A stretch of 64,000 nucleotides of DNA from Brevipalpus yothersi (taxonomy: Eukaryota > Arthropoda > Arachnida > Trombidiformes > Tenuipalpidae): contig QZCP01000844.1 of assembly GCA_003956705.1 (NCBI GenBank), positions 99,212-163,211 on the forward strand, in the 5' to 3' direction. Numbering within the stretch: position 1 is the stretch's first letter; each line of letters opens with the position of its first letter. The position numbers and the translations under genes were made by a program. The notes beneath the pieces are model-generated. The model was not told where the DNA came from. It ran no database searches and worked only from the letters and a program-made list of their open reading frames with translations. Shown piece after piece: positions 33,581 to 46,500 of the stretch.

Positions 33581-36500
33581 AAAGTTTCGATCTCATGATT
33601 CTATCAAATGCCATTCCATTAGCTGATCAATTCATCCTCATCCATGTCAATAAATCTTGATTTTTTGCCCTAAGCAGTGTGTACAGTTCAACCATGTCAA
33701 CTATTCTCCTTGTTCAACAGCCCTCTTTATCTACTGTTGATTCCTCGGAATTGTACCTCTTCAGCGAATATCATCCTAATTAAGCTCTATTTTCCCAAGC
33801 CAGAGATGAAACGAATTCTTTGAACTTTTCTGACTACGATAGAAAGTTCCAAATCAGCCTCAGAAATATTCTTCAAAAGACGGCCTAGTAAATTCGCTGC
33901 ATGTGCGCTTCATTTTTTTTCGCATATGAGATGAGAGTACATCATTAAGGGATCAAGACAAAAAATTCACTCTTTTAGCTCGGAGGGTTCTCCACTAACC
34001 ACTTGAATGATGACTTAAATGTAAAATTCAGAGGGTAAAAGATGGTCTGAAGTAGAGTTGGAAGAATTTCAACAAACTTTATTGGCTGATTCGCTCTTTC
34101 ATCAAGAGGGCAAATAATCTTACTCCTACATTTGTCTTAGAAAGAGAATAGGCTTAGCCTCGAACTTCCGGTTGAAGTAAACATGTCAATGATCCGAATC
34201 AACAGTTATACTTACAGCAATTCGTCCGGAGAATTTCATTCCAATAAGAATACGGTGTATATCAATTATCCTCTCAACGCACATGCTTCCAATTTCAAGA
34301 TAGACTCATACCTACCCTGAATTTGTTATAATGCATGCCTATAGAATGAATCGGAATAGATTCGTACTCATATCCAAGACTCTGGAGATCATGAAGGAGT
34401 TATTCGTGCTATTGTCATGTTTATGCGAGTTAACATGAGAATAGATTGAAATGATGTACAATATTTGCTTAGTTATTCACAATTGATTGCTGGATCTCTT
34501 GGAAATATACAAGATCGTGTAATATCAGTTGGTGATAAACAATATTCGATTATTTGCTCTTGGAATAGTCCAATCTCTTTGAGAGGATACTTCCTCAAGA
34601 AATGGAAGAAAATTCAAATAATTCTCATGATTTGATTGTACAAGAGGGGTTTATATGTACACTGATGCTGAAAATCAGAATTCAATTTATGAAGTTATTT
34701 TAAGAGTTCTCAACTAAACTCTTCCCACACTTGTGTTGTTTCTAACAGGATGCTCATGCATCATTGACGAATTTTTCTTCACCTCAGAAGTGTAGAGCAA
34801 AAAAATCGTCATGAACAATTGATGGCTTCCGTTCTTCATTTCGACTTGATTTTCGATTAATAAAAAATTGAAATCATCCTTTTTACATCATCATCATCGA
34901 ACGATTTGCCCCCCCCCCACCCAATCAAGGTTTGAAGGGTTCGAAGGTGTAAAATAGATGTGAAAATGTGATCAAATTTCAATTATGATGATTGACAAGT
35001 AAACTAAGCAAGAGAGAAACTCCAGAGGCAATATTCCGTGATCTGATTCGATGAACATTTTGACAACTTACGAGCTCATCTTCCGGTGACTGTGGGAAGC
35101 TGATACTCAAATAGACACAATAAAACACGAAGGGCTTGTAGTATTGTTCCAAAATCGATCGATAACGAGAACATATCTTCTGCTTGGCCACATTTCCAAT
35201 TGAGTAAGAGAGTACAATGTAGGTGCATCCACTTATTTCGATGGATCATGGATTCATGGTTCAAAATCATGTGTTACTGTTTGATAAGTAAACACGAAAC
35301 TTTCTAAGAATTTCGAAAAAATGAGGAAATTCTTTCAACATACCAGTAGATTTGATTTGTACTTGAGAAAACTGGTCAAATTTCTATGGATCATATGAAA
35401 TACATGTCCTCCTACGACTCGATCATGAAACAGTATGTACACTGATTTTGCCGAAAAAAGGTAAAAAGTTTGTCCCCATGAACAAAACATCAGATGGTGG
35501 CGTGGATGAAAATTTAAATGCTTCACCTAGGTTTGAATTTTCTTGATCATGCAAAAGGGAATTCAACACATAATTATCGAGGCAATCAGAAAGAAAATCA
35601 TACCGAGATTCTCAATTCTAGCTCATCATGTAACATACTCAAGAGCACTCAATTTTTTACCAATCTGTTGATCGATGGTCAATCGTGGTGCTTCTGGTTT
35701 GTGAGACTCTATCATCATGGTTAGTATCAAAAGTTAGTACAGTGTACTTATGGGCTTTGGTACTCATTCCTAGAAAATCCCAATAGCTACCTCGAAAGAA
35801 GTGTATTCTGTTTTTTCTAGATGAAAACCGTCACTGATTGATATACCGTGGGTTGATCATGAATCAATTTTGATCATGTGATTTTCAGCGCTCTTTCATC
35901 AATGTAGAAAAATTCGTGATGTAGGTTAAAAATAGCAACTAGATGGGAAAATTCCTCACTATCATCAGGATTCACCAAAAAGATCTGGATTATATCAACG
36001 TTTCTCAATCTCAATTAGAGATGACACGCTCAAGCCTGTTCCATATTATGGATCTTTTTGAGCGTGAATCATTTTGGATGACCAAGAGAAGAGAGAAAGA
36101 TTCTTCTCCACTGTTCACTGTTGATGTGACTTATATTTTTCTGTTGTATTGAGTCTAACCGATGAAAGGTATCGATGTGTCAGACCGGAAATAGCAGAGA
36201 GGCTTCACAATTTCCTGAATTATTCCAGATTGGATCTCGAAAATCATTACCGTTCTTTGCTGAGAGTAATGTGTGTAATGAGAAAGTTCTGTGTACTAGA
36301 TGCTCATCCGAATGACTTGAGAAAATCTTGGCGTATTTCAGAGAAATCATTTGTCAGTTTAACTAGCACTTGAGGTGAATTATTCAAGATTGAAAAAATG
36401 AATATCAAATGAAAAGATGCTCACGTAAACACTCCATATTCATTCATTCATTCATAGGTTTCTCATTCGAAAGTTTACTCAATCATTCTACAGCTTCATG

Positions 36501-37579
36501 CTACAGCATTGCTGTTTGGCAAGAGAGTATTCTTCTAGAGTCAACTTAGTGTTGAAAATCCACGTGAATGACTAGAGGCTACGATAGGCTTGTTGAATGA
36601 AAAGTTCCAATGAGTAAGTATACTGCTAGTCTCCACTCAGCGTGCCTATATCATGTATTCTCTCTCTTTCTCTCTTTTGTATTGTATTATATTGAATCCA
36701 TGTCATCTGACTGGTAGGACTCCAGTGAATATGGCGTGCTTTTTTCATTTCATACCAAATGACTTCATCAAAGAGATAGTCAATTTATCTACTCTTTCGT
36801 TTTTGAATCGGTTGAACTTTCAACTTTTTAGCCATTGTATTCACAATTCCTCCAGAACAAAGCCATCATCAGCATTCATCCTGATGTAAATTATGAACGA
36901 TAAATGTGTAAAATATGAAAAAGATTGGAGACAAGAGATTTTTTTCTTGCTATCATTCTGAATAAATATTGGGGATCAGAGACCTCTCTAATTACTGCTT
37001 TTACATACTAACTAATGGTGTGGCTTTTTCACCTCGTTATGATCAAATATCATACCTTGGAGAGAAAAGGATGGAGAATAGATGAAGAGGGAGAAAAAGA
37101 GAACGAAAACATCAATGGATGGAGAGTAAGAGAGCAATCGCGATAGAGAATACTTCGAGAAAAGGGAGAGAGAGAGAATAGAGAATAATAGAGCATACCA
37201 TAAAGAGAGAAAATTCCTTGTGTGTTAGAAAACGAGACATTATAGCTGTTTCCAGTATCATAACTTGAATGCTTATGGATTCGATCAGATGAAAGTTTTT
37301 GATTCTCTCACACTAGTTGATAATCTCTGGAAGAATAGTGATCTTCATAGTTTCAGTGCCATTGGAAAAACTTTGTGAGCTCAATTTTGAGATTTTTTGA
37401 CTATCAACAGAACTTTCTCAAACTAAGCTGATAAGTGGTAAAAGTGTTCACCATGACAGTGTCTGATGAATTTATCATATTATCATTGAATCAAGTACAA
37501 TGCTGAAAGATAGAACGATCATGCAAATTATATCCAATGTTTCTTCAACAAGTTGCTTTGCCCAGGAATATCAATCAAA
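33581..37579. other. 4 kb interval without a recognised gene
   Basis: Begins with the SF3B4 3' UTR. The rest is AT-rich with short open frames on both strands (for example 36149-36373 plus) that have no domain, splice or start support. A C-rich run occurs at about 34908-34922. The end should contain the promoter of the secreted protein at 37580. Confidence 0.45.
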
Positions 37580-38647
37580 ATGATCATGTTTGATTGTCAT
37601 CTTCTAGTATCAATATTTTTGTGCGGCATTTTTTTCACCTCAAACAAAGCCCATTCATCCCCAGTCAGCACCTCATCATCTAGTGGCAGTGATTCCAGTA
37701 AGAAAGATACCAATAAGCGCAATCATTTGGAATTGTCTTCAATTAATCAAGAGAATGGCTTTCGCAATCATCTAGCTTCACCTCTTCATGAAGTAGCCAT
37801 TGGATCCAAATCAACTGATTCCAAGATACATAATCCACAATCATCTCTTCTTAAAATTGATCTATCTGCTCTCAATGAACTTCCCATGCCTCTCATCGAC
37901 GATGAAGATCCCAACTTATATCGAGGTGGCCGAAGTGATGAAATAGGTGATCAAACTTTATCAGAATATTTCAATGAGATAGGAAAAGAGCATAAATCCT
38001 ATTTTACCAATGAGAACAATGATTTTCCAAACGATATTGCCGAGGCTCTGAAATTCATGGAATCTGATGGATTACCGTCACCATTGCTCATCACTGATGA
38101 TGAGACTAATGAGATGAGTAATCATTTGGATCCTTTTCCTGAAAGTGGCCCCTTGAGATCAGATTGGCATGAGTTTGATCATCATTTTCAATCTCCTCCC
38201 GTGGATCCTAATGTTTTACCATACCACTTGTCCACAAATAATGATGCTTTATCGGACTTTTTAGATGAAATTCGAAGTGGCTATGATCATCTTCCATTAT
38301 CAATGCGTCCTTATACAAAGCTACCTCTCGTTTCTTCACCTTCATATCAGCCCACATCCTATCATGATTTTAATTCATATGACATTGAATCATCCAAATA
38401 TCCAACCTTCCAGCGTTATCGTCGAAGAATATCACCCCATAATTCAAATCATCTTAGCTATCATCCATATCCACTGAAAATACAATCACATTTGCCTAGA
38501 TTCCAGCATCAAAATCATAATCAATCACCTATAATGCGTTTCTTGCGTACATCAAAACTTAAAGAGAGCCTCAAAAAAGATCAGTCTAACAGTGAACATA
38601 AGACCAAAATGTCAAAAGATGAAAATATTCCTAGAAAGAAGACATAA
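37580..38647 (+). CDS. Secreted cysteine-free protein of unknown function
   Basis: Single exon, 355 residues from the ATG in CAAAATGATCATG; the frame extends further upstream without a better start. Residues 1-25 form a signal peptide (core LLVSIFLCGIFFTS), with likely cleavage near NKAHS. The mature part has no cysteine and is rich in Ser, Asn, Asp, Glu and His. The N-terminal two thirds are acidic and contain repeated short acidic segments (DEIGDQTLSEYFNEI, DALSDFLDEIR). The C-terminal third is basic, His/Tyr/Pro-rich, and begins after a possible convertase site RYRRR at about 279-283. It ends RKKT followed by TAA inside AAATAAAG. Not recognised; a propeptide precursor or extracellular matrix or salivary protein is possible. 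Confidence 0.75.
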   Translation: MIMFDCHLLVSIFLCGIFFTSNKAHSSPVSTSSSSGSDSSKKDTNKRNHLELSSINQENGFRNHLASPLHEVAIGSKSTDSKIHNPQSSLLKIDLSALNELPMPLIDDEDPNLYRGGRSDEIGDQTLSEYFNEIGKEHKSYFTNENNDFPNDIAEALKFMESDGLPSPLLITDDETNEMSNHLDPFPESGPLRSDWHEFDHHFQSPPVDPNVLPYHLSTNNDALSDFLDEIRSGYDHLPLSMRPYTKLPLVSSPSYQPTSYHDFNSYDIESSKYPTFQRYRRRISPHNSNHLSYHPYPLKIQSHLPRFQHQNHNQSPIMRFLRTSKLKESLKKDQSNSEHKTKMSKDENIPRKKT

Positions 38648-41343
38648 AATAAAGAAAAATTTAACATGTCTAAAATTCTCGGTACGTGCAATACTACCCA
38701 GACTCTAGGGAAACTGGAAACCATTGATGATTATCAAACAATTTGTTCTATATTTATTCTAAATTAAGAATTTTCTTTGATGATGATTAGTCAAGAAGAG
38801 AAAAAGATATTTTATGCCTGAATGAGCCTCTAAAAGATTTGAGATGTTCATCTTTTAAGAGCATCTTTTCCCCTTTTGTTTCAGTGTCTATCATTCATCT
38901 ATTATGAATTCCACTAATCATTTGATTTCAAAACTCTCTCAATTCCTCCTACATGATAATCATAATCCACCGCAATTGAATGAATTCAATAAAAAGGAAA
39001 TTAAATAGGATAACAAGATTTAATTACTTTAATCCATAACATTTTCGGTAAGAGTACCATCAAGTCCATTAACAGCACTGAATCTGATTAATTTTTTTTG
39101 CACTTGAGTGGAAATCAAGTGGGATCTGCGAGTGGGTGGGAAGAATAGAAAACAGAGACCCGCAGAACTACTCTATGGAAAAAATTGTTATTACTTTGAT
39201 ATTTGTATAAGTTTGATTCTTGAATCTCTCTTCCTTTCAAGAGCAACAATTGATGAAGAAGAGAGAGAAAAAATTTTCTTCACCTAGTATTGCCAATGCT
39301 GGTCGTTCCAACCAGTAAGTATTGCATCCTTAGGCAATCCACTTGTGGCCATTTACCTTGTGAGAACACTAATGAAAGGAGAGAAATGAGAGAGGTAATA
39401 GGTTCATGAAGATTCCCATCCTATAGAAGCAATAGTTTTCATGAAATCTCAACAGCTTGCCGAAGCTTCGATTCTTTTTCGCCGTGAAAATAACAAATTC
39501 TCAGAATGTTCAACAGCGGAAATGGGTTGAAGCTATGAGACGGAGAGCAAATTGGATGAGAAGTTATTTCAATTTGGATATTAATATTCTTTGACAATCC
39601 ACTTTTGACATATATTTTGATGCCTTTCGATACGCTGAACAATTATCATTATACACACTCCCATAAACTTCATTTTTGATTATAATTCTTCGATAAAATA
39701 GAGAGGAAACTTCTGAACTCATGAAGCTCAATAGAAATGAGAATGATCAAAAGCGTAAGCATTGGAATGTTGTTTATGGAAGAGTTTTCTTCCTACTCAA
39801 GGTTTTATTGATCTTACGGTGGTCTTCTTGGGCACAAAAGAATCTTTGGTGAATCTTGGACACAATAATATTTCCCCAAAAGTCTGAATGAACCAATTTA
39901 ATTGGCTAGTAGGTCACACTCAATCAAACTCTTTATCTATCTCTTCATTCTTCCGCTTTTCTCTTTCATCATGCTTCTATCCTTTCATTCATTCTATGTG
40001 ACCCTCTACGTCTTGACCAATTGAATTATCATTCTAAAGATGATACTTGCTTTTATCTAGCTCAAGGATGGACTGTTAGAAAAATATGTCTCAGGAAATA
40101 GTCAAAACAAACCTGAGAATAAGGATGACCACTTGGCTGTTGCTTATATATATTAGAAAACACTTCCATTCTTGGCATTTAATCTCATACATTGACAGCT
40201 TTTGATCAATCAAATTGTTCGATCTCGATATCAAAGCATTTCCGAAAGTCTAGCATCGATTTCAAGCTCAAGTTCCAGAAAATTGCTTCATCGAGTATTT
40301 TTATTCTAATTCTGATGATCTGGAGCTGATACAAACACTGTGGTTACTTGAATCAAAACAATCGATTTCAAGTAAAAGTTTGGTCAATATTGAATAAAAA
40401 ATTCATGAAAAAATAGGAAAAAGATCCCATAATTCCAGCTTTCTCAGCCATAAAGTTCAACGCTTGACACCCCTTGTCATTTAAAAACCCAAGATTTACC
40501 GATGGATTTGTGTTAGCCTCTATTTATTCCTCACAGAACATGGAATCCATTTTTCTCTGGTCGAAGTTTCATGAGGCCACTGAACTTTTTCAGATATTCA
40601 AGTATTTGCTGGTGTAGTAATCGATACATATTCAATTGGATTTACCATACATCCATCTCGATGTCCCTACTTATAAGCTGAGAGGAATCTTGACAGAAGA
40701 AGAATCTATTGATGAAGACATGAGAATGTTAATGAGCCATTCTACCATGTGTTCTAGTTATTCTGATATCAAATCTCATGAGAATTGGATTAATGATATA
40801 ATAATAAATTATCCGTTTTTCAGAAAGAATCATTATCTCTCGGAGCATGTAAAATTAATTTTGATTGTTATCCTATTAAGAGGGAACGAGAATATCTCTC
40901 TGATAACTTTGCCCAATGAATACCCATCTATTTTGATCTGGTTACGAATTCAATAAATTTTCTTCATAGAGAGATCTATAACCACCCATAGAACTCAAAT
41001 GCTACTCTAATCTTTTCGAAATTTTTTCAATCCTTTATCACTACACTACTCATTATGAATTGATCCTTTGGGATCTCATGAAAGTTAGTAATAATTGTTC
41101 TTCGGGGACAAAAACTCATGTCATTTCGTGAGACTTTCAGTAAAACTAGCTGAAAGAATTTTCAATTGGATCCTATTCTCTTTATTATACAACATTCTTC
41201 TCATCTGTTCACAGCATTTGAAATTTCGGTATCGAAAGGTGAAGTTTGAAAAGTTGTTCAGATCTGGAGAGGTGAACTTTCAAGGCATATGAAGAATTCG
41301 AAATGTAACAATATTTAGCCTTCTTCAAGCTGGTTAAAGAAAG

Positions 41344-41416
<73 letters not shown>

Positions 41417-43557
41417 TACTCATCATGATAGATCAGACTTGAGCTCCTCTTCAAAGCCAGTTAGCTCAAAATAGATGATAGAACTTCAAAATTCTCTCTC
41501 TATCATTTTTCTTCTCAAGCAAGTGTATGCATTCTTCAAAGTGTGACATTCATGAACATTTTGAATAGAGAGTATCAAGCAAAAATAAATACCAAGAGAA
41601 TTGAATACGAGACGACGCGAGGTTTTCTTTCTGCTGATCGACTGTGAGAAAGAAAAGTTTGAGAACTACTCAACCTATCTGGAGTGTTTGAACTCTTATT
41701 GGAAGGTTTTGCTGATCATTTAAGGAGAAGTTTGCTGAAAAATAACATCTTTAGCAAACATCTGATAACAAAGGGGAATATATCTTTATTCGACATGAAA
41801 TTGGAGAATGATTCATCAAGTATTAGATTCTTATAGGAATAAAAGTAATATGTACTCCAAAATTTTCAACGAGGTCTTTGGAGTCCATCATTTCTCTAAG
41901 CTGAATTCTGTGCATATTAGGAGCACCAATGAATTGATGAAATTTGAAAACTTTTTCTATGATAAACACAATTGTGCAATAAATTAGGAACTGGATCAAT
42001 CTCTGGCTGGAGGTATCTCCAAATATGTGTCAAATGTTCTCATATCTGAATGAAAGTGAAAATTGGTGTGTAAAGTCTAATAATAAATCTGATAGTATCT
42101 CGGAATAACATCATTACTCACTTCCGACAATTGCGTTGAACTCACATAAGTTCTGGGGTATTTATAGTAATCATATTCTCTTTTGGTCTTTTCCAAAAGA
42201 TGACCATGTTGAAACCATATTTAGCATATGGCTCACCACACGAGTCCTATTAGATCGTGATCAATATTCTGCGACAATGTTACATGGATGATTACGATTT
42301 CGATGATTTACTTGATATTACAAGTAGAGAGAGAGAGAGAAAGAAAGAAAGAATATCTCAATTTGATCAAGCCTGTCTGCTGACTCAATGTGAAGCCTGC
42401 CTGAAGAGGTTGGACAATATTCTTTCCAATGTAGGTTCATGAGTAAAAAGAAGAATCAAGAGAGATCATCAAGAAAAGATTCGATCAACCTGAATGAATT
42501 ACCCTTTTCCCAATTTAGTTACTTAATATGCATGAAATTCTCTCCCATAATTGTTCCCAATGATGACCATATATTTATCATGAGGGAACCAACCTTCTCC
42601 TAGAGACTGACCGGAAGATAGCAATTGAAAATATAAAATAGTCTCAATATGGATGATGGATAATATGGTTCAAGTCATGAACATCAAGTATTTCATTCAT
42701 CTTCGTGTTCTTTAACTTCAACCATATTATGTATCCAGTCATCCATTCAAATTCTTTCTTTAGCTCATATATAACTATAATTAAGCTCTATGTATTTTTC
42801 AACTCAATTACACAATGACTAGATCAATATTATCATTAGTTAATCATTTGTAATCCCCTCATATCGTGGTCAATGGAATCTGTGACATTTTTACATATTC
42901 CTGAAGACTCGTACAGACCCAAAACTGATTAGCATGATAACTTGCTAAATGTATCAGAATATTTTGAATTCTAAGTTGGTTTCTAGATACGCTTGGGCAG
43001 ATGATTCTGCCTACTCTTAGAAGAAAGTCGAGAAATGAGCACGCAAACAGAATGACCTGAGCTTTTCGATGAATTTTGATCATCACATGTCAGAATATGA
43101 GCAATAATTTGTGTTAAATGTCACATGGCCGACCTTAGGTTCTTGCTTGTTGGATCAACTGGCTAGAAGAATCATCATGATGGAAGATATTTTCCAAGAA
43201 AATGGCTGTTCGGACTTTTTTTGTATCTATACACGGGCGAAAAAATATATCTCATGTTTATTTCATTGACATAAGTACTCTAATAAGACTAATAGATCAC
43301 CAAAATCAACACAAAATGCTAATACCAGGGAAAATATGAGAATGATAATGAATAATGATTCCTGGCCTGATGTTTGATCTACTCATGGATACACAAATAT
43401 TCGGAAAAAGCATCTCGAGAAATATTAAGCCCAGTCCAGATAGTATGAAGTCTTCATCAAGAAAAGTCTAGAATATCAGAGTATGAACTGATAGTTAAAG
43501 CCATGTAACTGTATCAGAGTTTTTCCGAAAATCTGAGATCAGAAATTCGTTTCAAAA
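38648..43557. other. 4.9 kb interval without a recognised gene
   Basis: AT-rich sequence with one large GA tract. Fragments such as 40636-40956 (plus) are open but lack an ATG at the front, splice support and any domain. Around 41850-41985 and 42257-42442 there are short protein-like frames of uncertain meaning. The last part should hold the DEG/ENaC promoter. Confidence 0.4.
41345..41410. repeat. (GA)n microsatellite
   Basis: About 66 bases of uninterrupted GA repeat. Confidence 0.95.
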
Positions 43558-46500
43558 ATGCCGGTTTCATTCAATTCTCGACGTAGAAATAAACGTCGAA
43601 TTCCATTGGACAATTGTAATCATAATGATTTTTTCTCAAATAATCTATATTCAGCAACTTCTGATCTTCCATGGTATTGTAATGGGGTAAAAAATGGTGC
43701 TACTGACTACAATACTACATATGTGTCCTCAAAAATGGGCAAACAACGAATTGCACCAATGGTCATATATCGTGATGTGGTTGACCAGCGTCCAAATGAT
43801 TTGACAGCTTTGCTTGCTGATTCCTCGGTCCCAGGACTTCGTGAAATATGTCATAGTGATCATTTTTTTCGAAAAATTGCTTGGTTTATAGTGTTTTTCT
43901 TTTTGGGTTTCCTCGCTTTGCGTGATATTCACCAACTTTTATCCGAGTTCTACCGATACCCAGTCACTGTGGATGTACGACTTCGAGAAAGTCGTAAACT
44001 TCCTTTTCCGGCTGTCACAGTTTGTAATCTTAATATTGTTCGATATTCTGCTCTTTGTAACAGTACTTTGAACATATCAATGCCCATCGAACTACAAGAG
44101 AAACTTTGCGGAACTGTAGCAACAGCATTGAATCCGGTGAGTTACTTTCTTACTATAATATTAGAGATAGAAATATTCATGAGAAGTGAAGAACTAAAGA
44201 AGAGTTGATCCCATGAATGGAGTAACTTCTTAGATTCTGATAATAGAACGCTATTTTTGATTTCATTTGTAATGTTGAGAAATAATGAGAATAGTTGAAA
44301 ATTTCTAAGAAAATCCTATAGCTCGAACATAAAGTTCTTCTTCCAAAACTATCAGAGAGTAAATGTTAAATGAGATCAAGAGATTAGTGTTCTCACTTGA
44401 AATGAATGAAAAGGGCCAATTTGGCTAAATATAGAGAATGAATTTCGAGTTAATTGAATAAGACTCAATTTGCTTCATCTAGAAAAGCAATGGATCAATT
44501 GAAGATATTAATGATATTGGAGATGACAAAAAAGACGCTGATGAAAAAGGAACTGAATCGACACTTTTACCGTTATTCAAAGATATGATAATAACATCGA
44601 CAACTACCGAAAGATTGGAACTTGGTTCACCAATACCATTATCTCGAGAGAAGCGTCAAGCTTGGCGTCGAAATCAAAAAGGTTCATCCTCCGGGCCAGC
44701 TAATTCTGGAACCAAACCCAATATTCAATCTTCTGGAGTCAAAACTACAACACCACCATCAGAGGCATCTTTTCTGCAAGATGATGTCGATCTAACGGAA
44801 CGTGAAGAGAAAGAGCTTCAAGAGAACTTAACTACATGGCTTGCGGTAATGTGGAAGAAGGACAAAAAAATAACTCTCCGCTTGGGACACCAATTTGAAC
44901 AGATGATTCTCCGGTGTACAATTAAATCCACCAATTGTACCCACAGCAAGTAAGTTTTTTTTGCCCTTAAAAATTGCTGGGAAGCTTAAGAAATTCAATC
45001 GAGGGGAACGTATCTCAAAAGTTCTGAATGTTTCCAACAATACAATACAATGTGTTTTGGGAAAAGGTTAAGAGCCTGAAGGTTTGTCATGGAGACAATA
45101 TACACTTTGCTTTCAAACGATAAACAATATTCCAAAAAGTCACGAATCCTATTGAAAGAGATTTTCTCAATTTTGGAAGCCAATCAGAAACTTAATTCAC
45201 CGAAAATACTAAGAAACTTTCAATGAATACTTTTGTAGGAAAGGTAAAAGCCCTCGAGCTCTTGTTCATCTGATCTTCTCTGAACTATGAAAAATTTTCT
45301 GAAAGATTCTTTAACACTCTAACATTTTCGAATTTTGTGGAAAAGCTAACGATATATGTGTCAGAAAAGCTATTTTATTTTGAATTTGATGCTTAGTGAT
45401 TGAATTTGAATATTTACAGTAGGAACAATTATGAGTCGTACTGAGACAGAATTCGGTTGATTCTCCAATTGAATTTTGGAATGGAACAAATAGTATTCTG
45501 TAGACAGATCCAGAGCTTAAAATTGAGCTATACAAATTTCTTACTTTTTTATTACATCTTATTTCACTTCAAGGAGCTTTGCCTTCTCATTTACACCCAC
45601 TGAAGGCAATTGTTTCACTTATAAATCACAAACTTGGGAAGGAAAAAGGCACAAGCATGTGAGACAAGAGGAGACAAGTTTGGCTGGAGTGGATCATGGT
45701 AAGTTGTTCAATTTTTCATTATTTAGAACTTTTGAGGTGTAAAAATCTTTCCCAAAGTTAGATGAATTGCTTATTTTAGATTGAATTCACGAAGTTATTA
45801 ATAGCTCTAAAGAACGAGTTCGAATTCATTCTCGTCTTCATTTTTTCTATTTTCTAAGGCTAAATTTCCAAGATATGACTTCATGGAGGATTCTTTTGAT
45901 TTTCTCTAGATTTTCCCAATTTATGATAGGAATCAGATTTATTCATTATTCATGACCATGACATACGTAGCAAAATGAAGATGAAGCTTTCAGAATTCAA
46001 AGATTGGCTCTTCTAGGTGATAATTTTTCTTCTTGTTTTCTCAATCTATCATTCATGGTAAAAATAACTCCAATTTCTACTAGAATCTTAAAACATGTAG
46101 TTGAAGCCTTATGTTTCCAAAAAAATCTTTCTAACACAGAATTTTTCCCAGGAGCTTTTGATTCAATTAAACTCCAGATACTCATGCTTGAATCATTTCG
46201 GTTTTAGTTGACTGGAATAAACCTCTTCAGCACTTCTTGATATTTGACTGGAATTCAGTTTTGAGAACCTGATGAAACCTTTTCGAGTGTAACTATTTCA
46301 ATGTTGAAATAATTTAGAGCGGAAAAGGTTCCATTCAATCCATTTGGGTCCCATAAATCATCTTAAATTCAATTTACTTTCTCATCTCTTTCGAAACTAG
46401 ACTCGAAACTAGGGCTAGAATAGACGAGAAAGTTTAATAGATTTTTGTGGGTGTGTAAAATTCTCACCTTTTGGTCCAGGAAACACTTTCTCTGATATTG

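Noticed and set aside
36149..36373. 74-codon plus-strand frame downstream of SF3B4
   Set aside because: No ATG context, domain or splice signals; indistinguishable from chance.
40636..40956. 106-codon plus-strand frame
   Set aside because: It starts at TTG rather than ATG, has no clear acceptor and no recognisable domain; possibly chance in AT-rich DNA.
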